From the NCBI RefSeq assembly GCF_020921035.1, contig NC_063158.1, forward strand, positions 22,740,178 to 22,804,177: a stretch of 64,000 bases of DNA, read 5' to 3'. Below the pieces are notes generated by a model. That model was given only the letters and a program-made list of their open reading frames with translations. It had not been told where the DNA came from and ran no database searches. This document shows, piece after piece, positions 35,412 to 48,600 of this stretch; positions within the stretch are counted from its first letter, which is position 1, and every line of letters starts with the position of its first letter. A program made the translations under genes and the position numbers. This DNA is from Rhodamnia argentea. Its lineage: Eukaryota > Streptophyta > Magnoliopsida > Myrtales > Myrtaceae.

Positions 35412-37535
35412 GTGGGTTCTAGACAGAACGAAAGCTGCTGACCTAGTAGGAGAAGAAACAAGCTAATTAACGTGAAAGATGTTAGCCAAACAAGATACAC
35501 TGCTGTTTGGACTGGTTGAACAGGCAGAGACTTTTTTCCACTGGTATTCTGGTGAGACCTTGGCTAGCGGAAGATCAGTTGCAGTGCCATTGTTCACCTC
35601 AAGCAAGGCAACAGAGAAGTGTAAATGAAATTGCTCTTTTGCAAATCAAAGAAAATCAGGTTAATGCTTTAGCAAGCGGATCATCTGATGCATCGAGGTG
35701 CCATGTTAGCGGGGTTTTGGGATTTTTCTTTGGGGGTGCCTTGAGATTCTTCTAGTTTTTCATGTCCCCTCCAAATCTTGCTGTCTTTGCATAGAATTGG
35801 CAAAGCTGTTCTATGTCTGAAATTGGTATTAGTTCACCCTCCTTTTGGCGAAGGGGCTTCCTTTGCACGAGAAATGTGACATTTCTTTGCCAAAATAAAA
35901 TTGCAGCATACCTCGAACGTCGGCGAGAAACAATGAATGAATGAATTGTTCATTCGATCCGAACCAAGAATGAACGAATGACTTGACATTAAGCAGAGAA
36001 GCTTTACTTCCAAAAGCGGTCCTCTTTCTCTTATTTGATACACGCGTATAGAAAGAGTTACATGGATAAATGTGCACACCAAGAGAAATATCTGAAGCTG
36101 TGAAGTATTGTCAGAATTGAATCCAATCATCATTTGGAGTTTGTTAGAGATTGAGGAAGTATCGCTTTTTCTTCAGTTGACCCTGTTAAATTTCTAGGGC
36201 TGAAATGTTTTATGCTCAGTGCGTTATACTGAATTTGTTCTTCTTTCTCTTATTTCTCTTGCTTCACTAGACTCTGTTTCGGATTCCTATTTCATTTGGT
36301 TCCTAGCTCGTGGTGGTGCGCCAAATTTTGAGTAGGGGGGATTGTCGAGAAATATACTCGATGTAGTAAACACATCTTTAACTGATATAAGGAAACTTCC
36401 GATGAAATATTCTATGACAAAATTGATCTTGAAAGGAGACTTATGTTGAGCCTACTAAAAAAATGTCGGAGCAAATACCACGACCTGTTTGAATAAAATC
36501 AATTATGTAGAATTTGGTGCACATATTGCATGACTTATTCATCCCTTGTACCTTGGAAGATGCCCTTGATTTTTTTTTTCTGGTGGGTGGGTGTGTTCCT
36601 TGGGGGTGTGGGGGGGCACGGCGCGAGGTATCGGAATCAATCTACCTAAATTAAGATTGTTAATCTGGCTTTGAGTGCATTGTAAATACAAGAGATGAAT
36701 TGATAAACATGGTATACGTTTGTCCCTTAGTCGTCGCCTTTTTCCTGGGGTGTGGAGGAGGATAATCCTGTGCTTTGTGGACAGGACACGACATGACTGA
36801 AGGAAATTCAGTTGTTTTGTATGCTATGGCTATGGATAAGCAGACGTCACAAGAGTTGCCCCGGGACCTTATTCTACATGTACGAAGCTCCTTGATGAAT
36901 TTGCTTGAAATCACAACACTATTTCACATTGGATTGACCGAAACAAAATTGGATATTTCCTTCTCTGCATAAAGTTTACATAATCCACCACAATGCTGTA
37001 AAAGCATCTACCTGTATGTCTGTAAAATTCTCTTCCTCCCAAAAACCTCTATCAAATAGAGGAACCTTGTGCTTTCTTTATTGTAGAATAAGAAAAGCTA
37101 TAGATAGTTTCTATCAAGTTATGAGTGAATTTTCTCCCCAAATGAAGAGAAGTGATGTCCAGAGTGACAAACAATGTACAGTCAGCCAAACAATAAGTCA
37201 AGATGGCTGAACATCATATTCACCATAGAGATTGTTGTAGAAACCATCCTGAGCTTCACAAACAGAAGGCAACCACACAAAGCAGCAGCAACTCTTCGAA
37301 CACAACGAGAGCTATGCGAGTTTCACCATCTTTACACTACAAAAAAGAAGTTTTCCCCATCTTAAAGATTGCTATTGACAATCAACGCTTTACTACTTGG
37401 AGTTGATATAACAAATTTATGGTAAAATAAAAAATAAAAACCTCTGGAACAAACAAAGCATCGACGAACATGCAAAAAGAAACTGATGTTGCTGTCCAGC
37501 TGCGTCTTGGCTTGTGGCATGATTTTGGAGCAACT
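35412..37535. other. Intergenic between PPR and GRXS17 3' ends
   Basis: The two genes converge here. The interval holds the PPR 3' UTR (roughly the first few hundred bases) and the GRXS17 3' UTR at the right. No other gene is supported. A G-rich patch lies near 36580-36620. Confidence 0.45.
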
Positions 37536-40500
37536 CTACTCAGATAGGGTGGCCTTTAGCTCTCCACCATTTTTAAGATCCATTACAATATCACAGCCTC
37601 CTATTAGCTCGCCTTTGTAGTAAAGTTGGGGAAAGGTAGGCCATTTGGAGAAGGCTTTAAGACCTAGCCTTACTTCTTCGTCGGTTAAAATATCGAAGGA
37701 GCCGAAGGCAACCCCCTCCTCATTAAGGGCATTCACAACCTTGGAGCTAAATCCACACCGAGGAGCATCAGGGGTGCCCTTCATGAAAAGCATAACAGGT
37801 GACAAGCTAACCAACTTCCTAAGACGGTCTTCGAGATTTTCTTTCCGAACAATTCCTTTCTCGAGTAAAACCTTCTCAAGTTGCCCACTTTTCTGCATGT
37901 CCAATACAATGTCCGATCCTCCAATGAGTTCACCCTTGATATAAAGCTGGGGATAGCTGGACCAGTTCGAATAAACTTTGAGCCCTTGGCGGACCTCATC
38001 ATCAGAGAGAATGTCAAAGCTCTCAAACTCCACTTTCTCTTGTCTAAGTATCTCAACTACCTTTCTGCTGAAACCACACTTGGGCTCATCAGGTTTTCCC
38101 TTCATAAATAGCATGACTTGACTTGAATTTGTGAGGCTTTCAAGCCGAGATGTAAGAGCTGAACTCAAGCCAGTGGATTCTGTGATGCCAGCCTTACCAC
38201 TTCCAGTTTCTTCATTTGTTGCCTCATCAGAAGCAGCAATACTGATCCCATGACCCCTGAAAACTTCTGTCAGTTCACCACTATCATGCATGGCAGTTAC
38301 TATGTCACATCCCCCAAGCAGTTCTCCCTTGCAGTAAAGCTGGGGAAAAGTTGGCCAATTTGAAAACTTCTTCAATCCCTCACGAACCTCAGTGTCAGAT
38401 AAGATGTCAAATGTTCCAAATTTGACCCCTTCTTTCTTCAAAATATCTGTAACTTTTTGGCTGAATCCACACTTAGGGGCTTCAGGGCTTCCTTTCATGA
38501 ATAGCATTACTGGATGAGAATCAATTAGCTGCTGCAGTCGAACTTTAAGTGCGTCAATTTTAACAGGTTCCCCATGTTGCTGCACTTGGAAAGAACCATT
38601 TCCCCTTGCAAACTCCTGCACTGTCTCAAGAACTGCAGGTCCTGCAGCCATCCCAAGACTGGCAGGAGCTGCAGGTGCACCAGGGTTGATCGATCCTGCA
38701 ACTTTAGCTACTTTGTTAGCCAGACTAGATGGATTTGCACCTTCCAACGTGTCAACAACTTTACCATCCTGATAAAAATTTAGAAGAACTCAATTAGATA
38801 CAGAATGCACTGTTAACAAGCATTATTCAAGGTTACTGAGATAAATTTCACGAATAGGAGGCTGCTAGAGCGTGTTCTGGATGTGTTAAATAATCTCATT
38901 AACTAGGATGGTATCCAAAATCTGCCACAACTTTCATAAGATAAAAACCAAAGCCATGATCTACTTGACATGTATATTTTTGTCATAAAAAATGGGTTAA
39001 GTTACTTCCACATAAAAAATGGGTTCTGGTCCTATGTCTAGCTTCCCCTTTAATATACTTGACATATATATTTTTTCCCCTGAAACTGCCAAGAGAACCC
39101 AATTGCAACATCTTCTTTACACTAAAACCCATTTACCAAGAAAAGCTCCAAGCTTGTTCAATAACGTGGAAAATGGAAAATAGATATTACAATGACAACG
39201 ATGTCAACCAAAGTCTCATCCAAATAAGAGAGGCCAGCACTAAATGAGGTTGGCATTATTATGCAGACAGTAGTGACACATATATCGAATATATTATTCT
39301 AAACCGTCCTATAAATGCTTTTAAGTTAAACCATTTCTAGCTAATCATGACAAAGAAACCGCTTTTTGTTTGATGGGCTGGAGAAGCTGGTACCAAGACA
39401 AATTCCCTCAGGTACAGGGACTGTTCATAAATGCAAATAGACGAAATAATCACAGTTCAAATTGATTCTTACATGGTGCGGGGGGTTTTACTGATTGTTT
39501 CAGAATCTTAAAGAAGAATCTTGCACAGCACAGTCCTCAGAAATAGAAAGATTCTTTAGTCAATTAGCAAAGTTGTAAGGGATTCAAATACAAGACTAAA
39601 TACAGTACAAGAAGTAAAAGAGAAGTGAAAGACTATAGTTATTCCCCCAATAACCCTTGATGTCAAGTCTTAAGAATTTTACATGAAACAAATAAAAAAA
39701 GAGAAGTGGAAGACCTACCTCGTGCCAACAGAATCAAGAAGGCATGTTACAAGAACCTATTAATCTAGAAGCAATTTGTTGAGAACAAAAAAAGGAAGTC
39801 AGTCCTCGATAACTCTCAGTATAAGAAAGAGCATTTAAGAGGTTTTAACTTGAAAATTGGAATTTATGTATCTCCAACAGTGTATATTGAAGAATTTGGT
39901 CTGTACTTTGTGCCTTTTCGTTCATTTCCTCGCACTAGCAAAGAAAACCAAAATCAAAGTGAATAAAGAAAATCATCTTGGTGTCATCAACATCAGCCTC
40001 ATTTCTGCCCTCCAAAAGAGAAATATCAGCCTCCTTCCCGAGAATATTTTTGAAAACATAGAGAAAGCAGTTGACAAGTATGTGGTCATTGATTCATACA
40101 TTTTTAGGAGTACAGGATAGTTTTTATAGCAATCCCAAGCATGGGCTAGATTCATCAACTACATAGACACAGGAATATGCAAAAGCATGACTTATGAATA
40201 TGAAGGTATGAGAATGAAAAGTACCACCACTAATTTTACTCTATGTACACCAGAAGCAATTGCAACCCTCTTGGAGGAATATAATTGAACAACAGAGGAT
40301 CTTTAAAACGTACAAAATCTTCTATTCAGAAAGACAGATAACTATTCAAACAGTATCAGCTACAAAAGTCATACCATCAAACAAAAGACAGAACGAAGGT
40401 ACTCATGAAGACTCACCTTGAGAAACACAAAGTAGGGCACAGCAGACACTGCATAAGTCTCAGATATCTCAGGTTGCTCTTCAGCCTCAACCTACAGAAT

Positions 40501-41330
40501 CATTTAGAGATGAACTCCAATGAAACTATCCCCAAGGCAAGAGACATTTTAAAATTACACAAAGCAAGAGCGCAGAGCCTCATTTGCATCTGAAAATCTA
40601 TCTAAAGCAGCAACGGTTTAGCAAAGAAAACACCGGTTCTCTACAACCGGTGAGCCCAAGCTTTTTCTCACGTTCCTTTCAGCCTCAACCAACAGCATGA
40701 TCCGCCATCGCAATCTCGGGATAATTAACAAAACTGCAGTGAGATGTGCAAATCAGACTAATCAACAAGCACGTCAACACTATCCTGAATTCAAGGAACC
40801 TACTCAAAGTCCAACAACCTCCCAACACTCCTGATCTCATTAGTCAAATATGGCATCGATTTTTCAGGCTGTTTCAACAGAATCCTGCGAATCAACCCTA
40901 AGAACATGTATGAAGTGTACAAACAACAACAAACAAAATACTCAAGCAAGTCCATCACATTCAACACGTGTCGTGGATCCACAGGCACAGACCGAAAAAA
41001 GCCATATTTCATCCATCTTCACAAGTCCTGGCGAGTGATTAGCGACGCGAAATACGTCGTATCAAGGCATAGGAAATCTTTACCCATCCTTCCGCACCAT
41101 AAACCGAGAACCGACAAAGAAACGGCAACCATTCCGCGAAGGGATAACCAGGTACGAACCCGGAGGAAATTGGCGAGGGGGAAATCGGTGGAGAGGTGAG
41201 AGAAGACTTGGTCCATGTGCTTGGACGCATCGCACCAGGAGGCCCAGAAATGGAGGACCGACGGAGCTCCGCCCTTCACGACGGCGTCGAGCTCTTGCTT
41301 CGATCGGACTTCCTTCACAGAACCTCCCAT
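37536..41330 (-). CDS. GRXS17: Monothiol glutaredoxin S17 (thioredoxin-like plus three CGFS domains)
   Basis: Three exons on the minus strand (41330-41160, 40491-40417, 38768-37536), all phase 0, give 492 residues. Residues 1-105 form a thioredoxin-like domain with 'WASWCDASK', where the second active-site cysteine is absent, as usual in this family. Three glutaredoxin domains follow, each with a CGFS site at C182, C313 and C420, plus 'GGCD' or 'GGSD' glutathione-binding motifs. Domain order and length match plant GRXS17. Known roles include binding [2Fe-2S] clusters with glutathione, supporting cytosolic and nuclear Fe-S proteins, and redox chaperone activity under heat or oxidative stress. 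The start chosen is the first in-frame ATG ('MGGSVKEV'); upstream codons in this frame lack ATG. Splice sites are GTTCGT...TGTAG and GTGAGT...TATCAG. Confidence 0.96.
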
Positions 41331-41366
41331 CGATGTCAAGTGAAGATTCCCGAGTCGAAGCGCCAA

Positions 41367-42677
41367 GAGAGGGGGCGCGAGGGAGGCGAGACTGTACGCA
41401 CTCCGTGAGCAGCAGAAACCCTAGAAAGTCTCCTCCTTTATGTAGCTTTCGATTCAAGCGTGGCAGACGCAGAGCTCGATGAGGAGCTGCTTCGTATGTT
41501 CTGTCACGCACTGGGGAGGGGATGTGTGTTCGCGATGATTTTTGCTAGACCTTTAACATGCAAAATAAATATAAAAAAAAAATTTGCAATTTAACAGTAA
41601 AAGGACCTCGTATTTCACTTTATTTCAAATGAGCCCCTATGCTTGATTAAAATGTGAATTGATCGTTTTCCTTTGGCTAATCTCCCGCGGAAAAGAAGTG
41701 GGCCGACCGCAACGCATGTGCGGTTCACATGCTCGATTTCGAGCCGATCAAGGACATTTTCATTAAAAGATAAATGATTGCTCAAGAAAAATAAAATAAA
41801 ATAAAAAATAAACCCTAGATAGGGAGAGAGAGAGAGAGAAAGAGGTGGAGGTGGAGGTTGAACGGCGGCCGCGGTGAGGGCCTAGTGCCCTCAACTGGCT
41901 CAGTCGGAACGTAATATTTGCAAATACAAGATTTTGTCGGAACCTTTACTAATGGAGTCGCGAGTGAAAAAATATTAAAGTAGCAAGAGCTCGAAGAGGG
42001 AATCAAGCACTTTCGAAATGTGACCAAGCGACAACATTCGGAGATGTCTAAGCGTGTCGAGATATTCTGAGAGAACCTCTGGATTTGCAGCTCCAGGAAT
42101 GAATCGAAAAAGAAATTTTTATTTGTTCTACCTCCTTTTTTTCCGAAGAGAATAAATCTTTTTATCGAAGGTCCAAGTACGTCAAGACGGCATTGCAAAA
42201 TCAGATTCATGATACTAATTTGAAAGGATATACCGATTTCACTGAGCATGCTCTTCACTTGACACTCTTTTGCGAATCCCGTGGATCGTAAAGTTTTTTG
42301 AGGACCGAGAATAGTCTCTTTAAATGACCAAAGATGAGGGCCGACATGAGATGGGATGCCTGTCTCGGATCCTCCATGAATCCTTTCCTTATAACTTTCG
42401 TGGTATTCCTTTCATGGTATCGAACACAGCAACCTCATTAGCAGTTCAAGAAAAGTGTGGAAACACACTGTACTGTAGAAAAAGATTGACAGACATATCC
42501 AAGCCATGATTATTAAACCTCCATGAAGTCCTCACTTAATATAGGTGAGTTCTCAGAAAAGACAACGTTCACCAGTACTTAGACAACAACCTCAAATGAA
42601 AATATAATGTCCAGCATGTCCAAATGGCACTCCAGAGTCCAGACCAGAAATAGGTGAGCAAAGAATGACTAGAATTC
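41367..42677. other. Intergenic between GRXS17 5' end and SDE5-like 3' end
   Basis: This holds the GRXS17 leader and promoter on the minus strand, with an AAACCCTA telo-box near 41408. A second AAACCCTA followed by a GA-rich run lies at 41811-41840. The ORF of 147 codons opposite 41815-42258 has no recognisable domain and a low-complexity end; I do not regard it as a gene. Confidence 0.4.
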
Positions 42678-45600
42678 TCAGCAAGGAAATTTACTCCCTG
42701 GTTTCTTCTTGTAAAAACTCAAGCGTTCTCGCTGGATTTTGTCCAGCGCGATCGAAACGTTTCCCGTGGTGCCTTCTTGAGTCCATTCGATGGATTCGTT
42801 TTCTAGAAGCTTTAGGATCTGTATGAATAAAAGCACGTATTTCAACAATATGATTAACAGTCTCTTAAAAATGAAAGAAACAAGGATCATGCGGGGTTCT
42901 CATTGAGTTCCGTTGAACTCTATGTTTAAGAAAGTGAAACTTACCCTTCGTCTACAAGCTCCTTTAAAAGTATCTACACCACTATATGATTTGACTGCAA
43001 CTTTGAGGCAAGCTGACAGAAGATAAATCACGTGTTATTATCACACCACTATGTATTGTAATTACATCAAAAGTAATATGATACGGAAAGTAACTGACAG
43101 TAGATGCCGGGAAGCGACAGCAGATGACTCTTCAGGAGAATAACTGCCTCCTGGGGATCTTGTTGACGCAGGTCAAGCAAAAATTCATCGTCCGCATCTG
43201 CATTTCTGCCACAGTTCACAAAGAGAACAATAATGATGAGTGTGTTCTTTTACTCCTTCCCCAAAACCAGACTAGGGAAAAGACATGCTTAGCATGGAAT
43301 ATGTTTTCCATGAACAATTTTTTTTTTTCCATTTGCATTAACTCTGTTATAAGCACTGTTGAGCACAAGATCCTCTTGCAAAAGGGTAATACCTTGTCTC
43401 GTAAATCTTTTCATTGGATTCTTCATCTGCTTCACGAGCTTTGCCCTTGTGGAAGTGTCCCTGGTATAACAAAGAATTATTATATCAATTTCCCAGAAAT
43501 TATTCTTTTTAAACTTACGGAGTACGGGTGATGAACCCATCCACACAAACCAATCAGCCGTAATATCTCAAAGAAGGATCACTTATTTACTTCCAGTAAG
43601 ATTCTCCGTAAGCACTTGGAAGGTCACAATTGAAAATATAGCAAGTTCAACATATGGACACCACTGATTGTTAGGTCTTTGAGAACATTATCCTCCCATG
43701 AAAAACCACTTATGGTAACAAGTATGAGTGCATACCAATCCCATCAAACTAGTAGCATGATTTACAAGGCAGTGTCCACAGTGCAAGGCCAATCAAAAGA
43801 GCTCCTATCTAAAGTTGCTGTCTAAAAGGACAAGGATGTTGAATTATTTTTTCCATCAATCAATGGAACTCAGATGTCCACTGAACTGGCTAATGACCCC
43901 CTTTGGGGAGTTGGAAGAGTAAGATATTTCAGGTTGGCACTGACTTGGTCAACTTCTTCCACTTCGGCGTCATCTTCATTCTACAAACTGATAAGAATCC
44001 ATTTAGCGTCCATCAACTCTTGTAACTTATTTATGAATTGATAGCAATTGAGTGGCCTATTCTTTGTGTATTCGAGTCACAACTTTCGTCGGGCTTGAAT
44101 CCCTGGTAGATCAATGGAATGATGAAATCAAACTTGCCCTACTGAGATTCTTGAAGACGACTGTCATTGGCCTTCTAAACTTATCAAGACATAACTATTT
44201 TATACCCAGACGTTCAGACCAAAAGATATGTATATGTATACATATATATGTATGTGTATAATCACAGACGTTTAAAAGCTTTACCTGTTCCAAAAGTCTT
44301 TCAGCCAAAGCCCGATCTCCATTGGCATAAGCTTCAACAGCCTGATTTATAGATTGCACATAATTTTCAGCACACTTTAAACAGAAGGAAATTCAACACA
44401 CGATTCAGAAACAAAAAGGTTAGGAAAAGTCACTCACTGCTCCATAGTATTCCCTCATAATTCTACGATGCTCCAATACAGCCTTCCGGAGAACTTCATA
44501 TGCATCTTCCATGTCTATATTAACAGCTTCTTACTTTCTCAAATAAGGACAGGTAAAGGAAACGGCAAAAAGAGGAGAGAAAAAATCAATGCACACATCA
44601 ATAGACAGTATAGCATAACCAGCTCCGCGCATTCTTTCATTTTGAACTTGAACATTGAATATTCCTGGGTGAAACTTTTCTAAGCTCGTAAATCCATCAT
44701 AGAGTAAGTACACTTCAAAATGACTGCGTTATTCATGCTATAACTCTAACCTCACACAAGTTTCTTCAATGAGGAAACTGTATCTGCAGGGCGCATATCT
44801 AAGCGTTGGAGTCAGAAAGTACCAACTTAACAGGAGATCAAGTACAGAACACGGATCCTTTCATAAGAGAGAGTATAACATCGTGAAGCTGACCTATGCA
44901 GCTTCCATGGGTAAAGTTTAGATATTATGAGCAGATATTCAGAAGAAGGGAATTATAATTGGAATCTAACAAAAGCATTTTAACATGCAATCCACTATTG
45001 GCCAATATAAGTTTATCTCCAGCTTCTGCATTCAAGGACCACTACATATTGATAGTTTTAGGCCTCTAGCAACTAGAGGGTAAAGAATATCAGACATTAT
45101 TTATCTTAAGACGCACAAGGAACTCATGGGATAGGAAAGCGAAAGGGTTCTGATATTGTTTGCAATCGAGAGTAACCTGAATTCACAACTTCTAAGGAAC
45201 GCTAGGATAAAATGTCCCCAGTTGAGAATAAAAGCTCAAGAGTAATTTCCTGTTGAGGTCTATCTAAAAAACTCTTGAAGAACGAGTGCAAACTCCTCCA
45301 GATCATAACTTCATAGGGTCTTCCCATCATACAAGAAACGAAGTCTTAAAAAGTAAGTTACCATGGTCATTATTTTCACGGTCTGAATCTGTCCCTCGAA
45401 CCTTGTCTTCAGGACTTAAATCTCCTGGTGGCGGAATCACCACATTGCCAAATGCCCTAGATCTCCTCCTAGTATTACCAAGAAATGACCTCCTCCTACC
45501 AGTTGTGAGGGGAGGTTCATCATCGTTTATCTTGTAAGCACAAAATAGTGTGGCCAAAATTTCCTTTTCTTGATTCTGCTTCTCTATTTCTTGTCTAGTC

Positions 45601-48600
45601 AGTTCGGCAGACTTAGGTTGGGAAGATCTACTTCTTTCTCTGCAACAAAAGAAACCAATGCATGTAACTATAAGGAAAGTATGGTGGTCACAAGCTGATT
45701 CTTTTCCCTGTGGAAATGACTATTGGTTGTAATAACTCAGTTTTTGAGACCACAACCAGAAAATAAGCACATTTGGAATTGAATGGAAAGATCTGGGTGA
45801 ACGAAAACTGTTTACAAGAATAAGTACAAGGCAATAAGCATACCCTCCTGCATAGTTAGTGTCTCGGAACATTTTTTGTTGCCAAAGCGTTTCAGATGGA
45901 GGGAATATATCTCTATGCTGTAACAGAAGCCAGAAATGAGCAAAAAAAATTAAAAGGAGAGCATATATCACTATGCTTTCAAAAGAACCCAGAGATGAAT
46001 GAGGGGAAATAAAAAGAAGTGACAAAATCAAACAGAAGTTAACATCCCACAATTACAAAATTAAATACAGAGAAAAAAAGAATAGTACACATCATAGCTG
46101 TCTCCCAAAGAACCAAATATGGACTCTTGTCAACATTCTGACCAGGATAAGGTATCCTATCAGGTGAGACAGCAATATGAGCTGCGGCGTCAAAATTCGT
46201 TGGTAATACCTTGAATCCAACCACATAAAACAAGCTATATCAACCAGCTCTTATTATCGTTGACAGTGATCCTTAATGAAAACTTGTGACAAACCAAATG
46301 AAGAACAAGAATGACAGAGGGCCTTGCATTGCACTATTTGACCAATCTACCCAGAGCCTTTGTGTGGATTAATGAAGTGCTATGTGTAAAGAACGACTGT
46401 GTTTCTCAATATTTGTTTGAATGTTTCAATTATCCCTCTCATGGCCCCAGATAACACCCATAAATCCATCACGATTAAGGAGCTCTGCTTCGTTCAACCC
46501 CATTTGGCAGGCCCCAAATCCACCTAGTTTAACTGGTTATTTCTTCAAACCATTTTCGCAGAACTTCAACGATTTGCAGGTAGTAAATTCACACTGACCA
46601 AATCTCTGGTGCAAGAGGAGACATGTCATTCTCCTTGTCTATAAAAGAGTAGAATTTTAGTGTTTACATGCATAATGCTTGAAATTCGGAGGCAAACATG
46701 AGTAACTGTATCAGTTCTATCTTACTTAAGATAAGAGACATTTGAAATTTAATCATCAATTCACTGAGTTAACAAACATGGCATCTTTCTGTTTCCAGTC
46801 GTCATGAGACACTTGACATGCTTGGTTTTCGGAATATATAAATTATTAAGAATAGATGTAAAACCTTACCAAAAAAAAAAAAAAAAAGAATAGATGTAAA
46901 TGAAAAGATTATGAATTCTGAGCTCGTACTGCACCTTTATCAGTCGAAGAGTTCTGGTCCAAGATGACAAATTAGGTTTATAAAATCAATTAGCACTGAG
47001 CAGTCCCAGAAAATTTTAAGAAGCACTAGGTACAATCGAACAACCATGCAAGAGAAACTTCACAATTTGACCAACCTTCTTCGAGGACTCTCCATCCAAG
47101 TTGCTCCTTTCCTTTGAAGCTATGGCTGAAAATTCAATTAGTTTCTCGAAGCTCTGAGAAAAAAGAAATGCAAGATTATCAGGAGTTAGAGATAGCATAA
47201 ACTTGTCTTACCATTTGTAGTTGATCATGCTATGCAGAAGTTAAACATTTACAATTAAGAATTTGACTGCACTTGAAATGAATTTATTCAACAGCCAAGT
47301 TTAGCCTACCCGGGATTTTACCCAGCGAAAGCTTGTATCAGCTATCAGTCTCACACCCATTTCTTTAAATAATCATTATTGAAGACATCTCTCATGTGAC
47401 AAGTCTCTTCACGTAAGTTACCAATATGACATTCTGTCAAGAGAGATTATCTAAGCAATTTCCTCAGCAAGATAAATTGTAAAGGGTCTTTCTATGTTAA
47501 TTTCAGAACTTAAGGGAAAATTTTCTGTCCTTATGCTACGAAGTGAAGTTGAACTTTTATCCGAATGTTACAACCAACAAAAGAGGCACTTACTGACCTA
47601 TTTGTTGACAGGTTGGAATTTACAAAAGGGAAAGGAATGCTCGTTTCTTTGTTATTTAATCGACACATTTCGAAGTGCGTCCTAATCTTCTCTTTCTCGG
47701 ATTATATTACAAGAACGAGTTTGACATTCCATTATTGTTAAAACATCCCAGATTGCATGTTTACAGGATTTATATAGGCCTCATATTCATGTAGTCTCCC
47801 TCCACCTAATAGTTTAAACTTTTATTTTACACTTTGCAACATGGTATCAAAACTAGGCTTTGTGAGGGACCCCGTTTGTCAATTCCACGCATTGTCCTCA
47901 ATCTGGTTTCCCATGAGAGAGGGTGTTAAAAGTATTTACGAGCATTACGTTTATGTAGTCTCCCTTTACCTAATGGCTTAAGCTTTAGAATTGAATATCC
48001 TAAAAATTATCATTTCCTATCCCTGGCCACATCATTAATCTGTAGCAAGCAAACAAAGACACCATAACAATCGTTCAATTTCAACTTATTCACTAAGCAT
48101 TCCACCGAGTTAAATAGCTAGAATCACAATGGAGAAAGATAATTATACTTGGCTTGTATCTAGCTTGCAAAGTCACTCATGAATTGTACAATATGGCCTC
48201 AACATGATCAGCTTTTCTTGAACAAGATGAACTCCAGTGGAAATAATATTGAATATGATCATGGGCAATAAATCATACATACCTTTTTCACATCGTATCC
48301 ACATATCCCTGCATCAATTTTCAGAATTGTTTGTCAGCCATTTCATTGTATTATATGTGAATCCATCATGCTGTATTCAACTCATTGCATTGTAAGTGCA
48401 TATATGATGCTGCGTTCATCTCACTTGTTAAGGGCATATGTTATCTGCATTCCAGCTTCATACATTATCCTCTCTCTCACCAACCATCTCATTGTATTTT
48501 ATGCATGTTCTGCATATGTGTGAAGGTATCTTTCATTAGGCTGGGGATGGAATTGGTACGCATGTTCAATCAGATCCTCCAACATTTAGTTCCTGTTTAG

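Noticed and set aside
41080-41511. 143-codon minus ORF overlapping GRXS17 exon 1
   Set aside because: Out of frame with the conserved thioredoxin-like exon and without similarity.
41815-42258. 147-codon minus ORF between GRXS17 and SDE5-like
   Set aside because: No domain, a low-complexity Ser/Leu end produced by the GA-rich tract, and no promoter or splice context.
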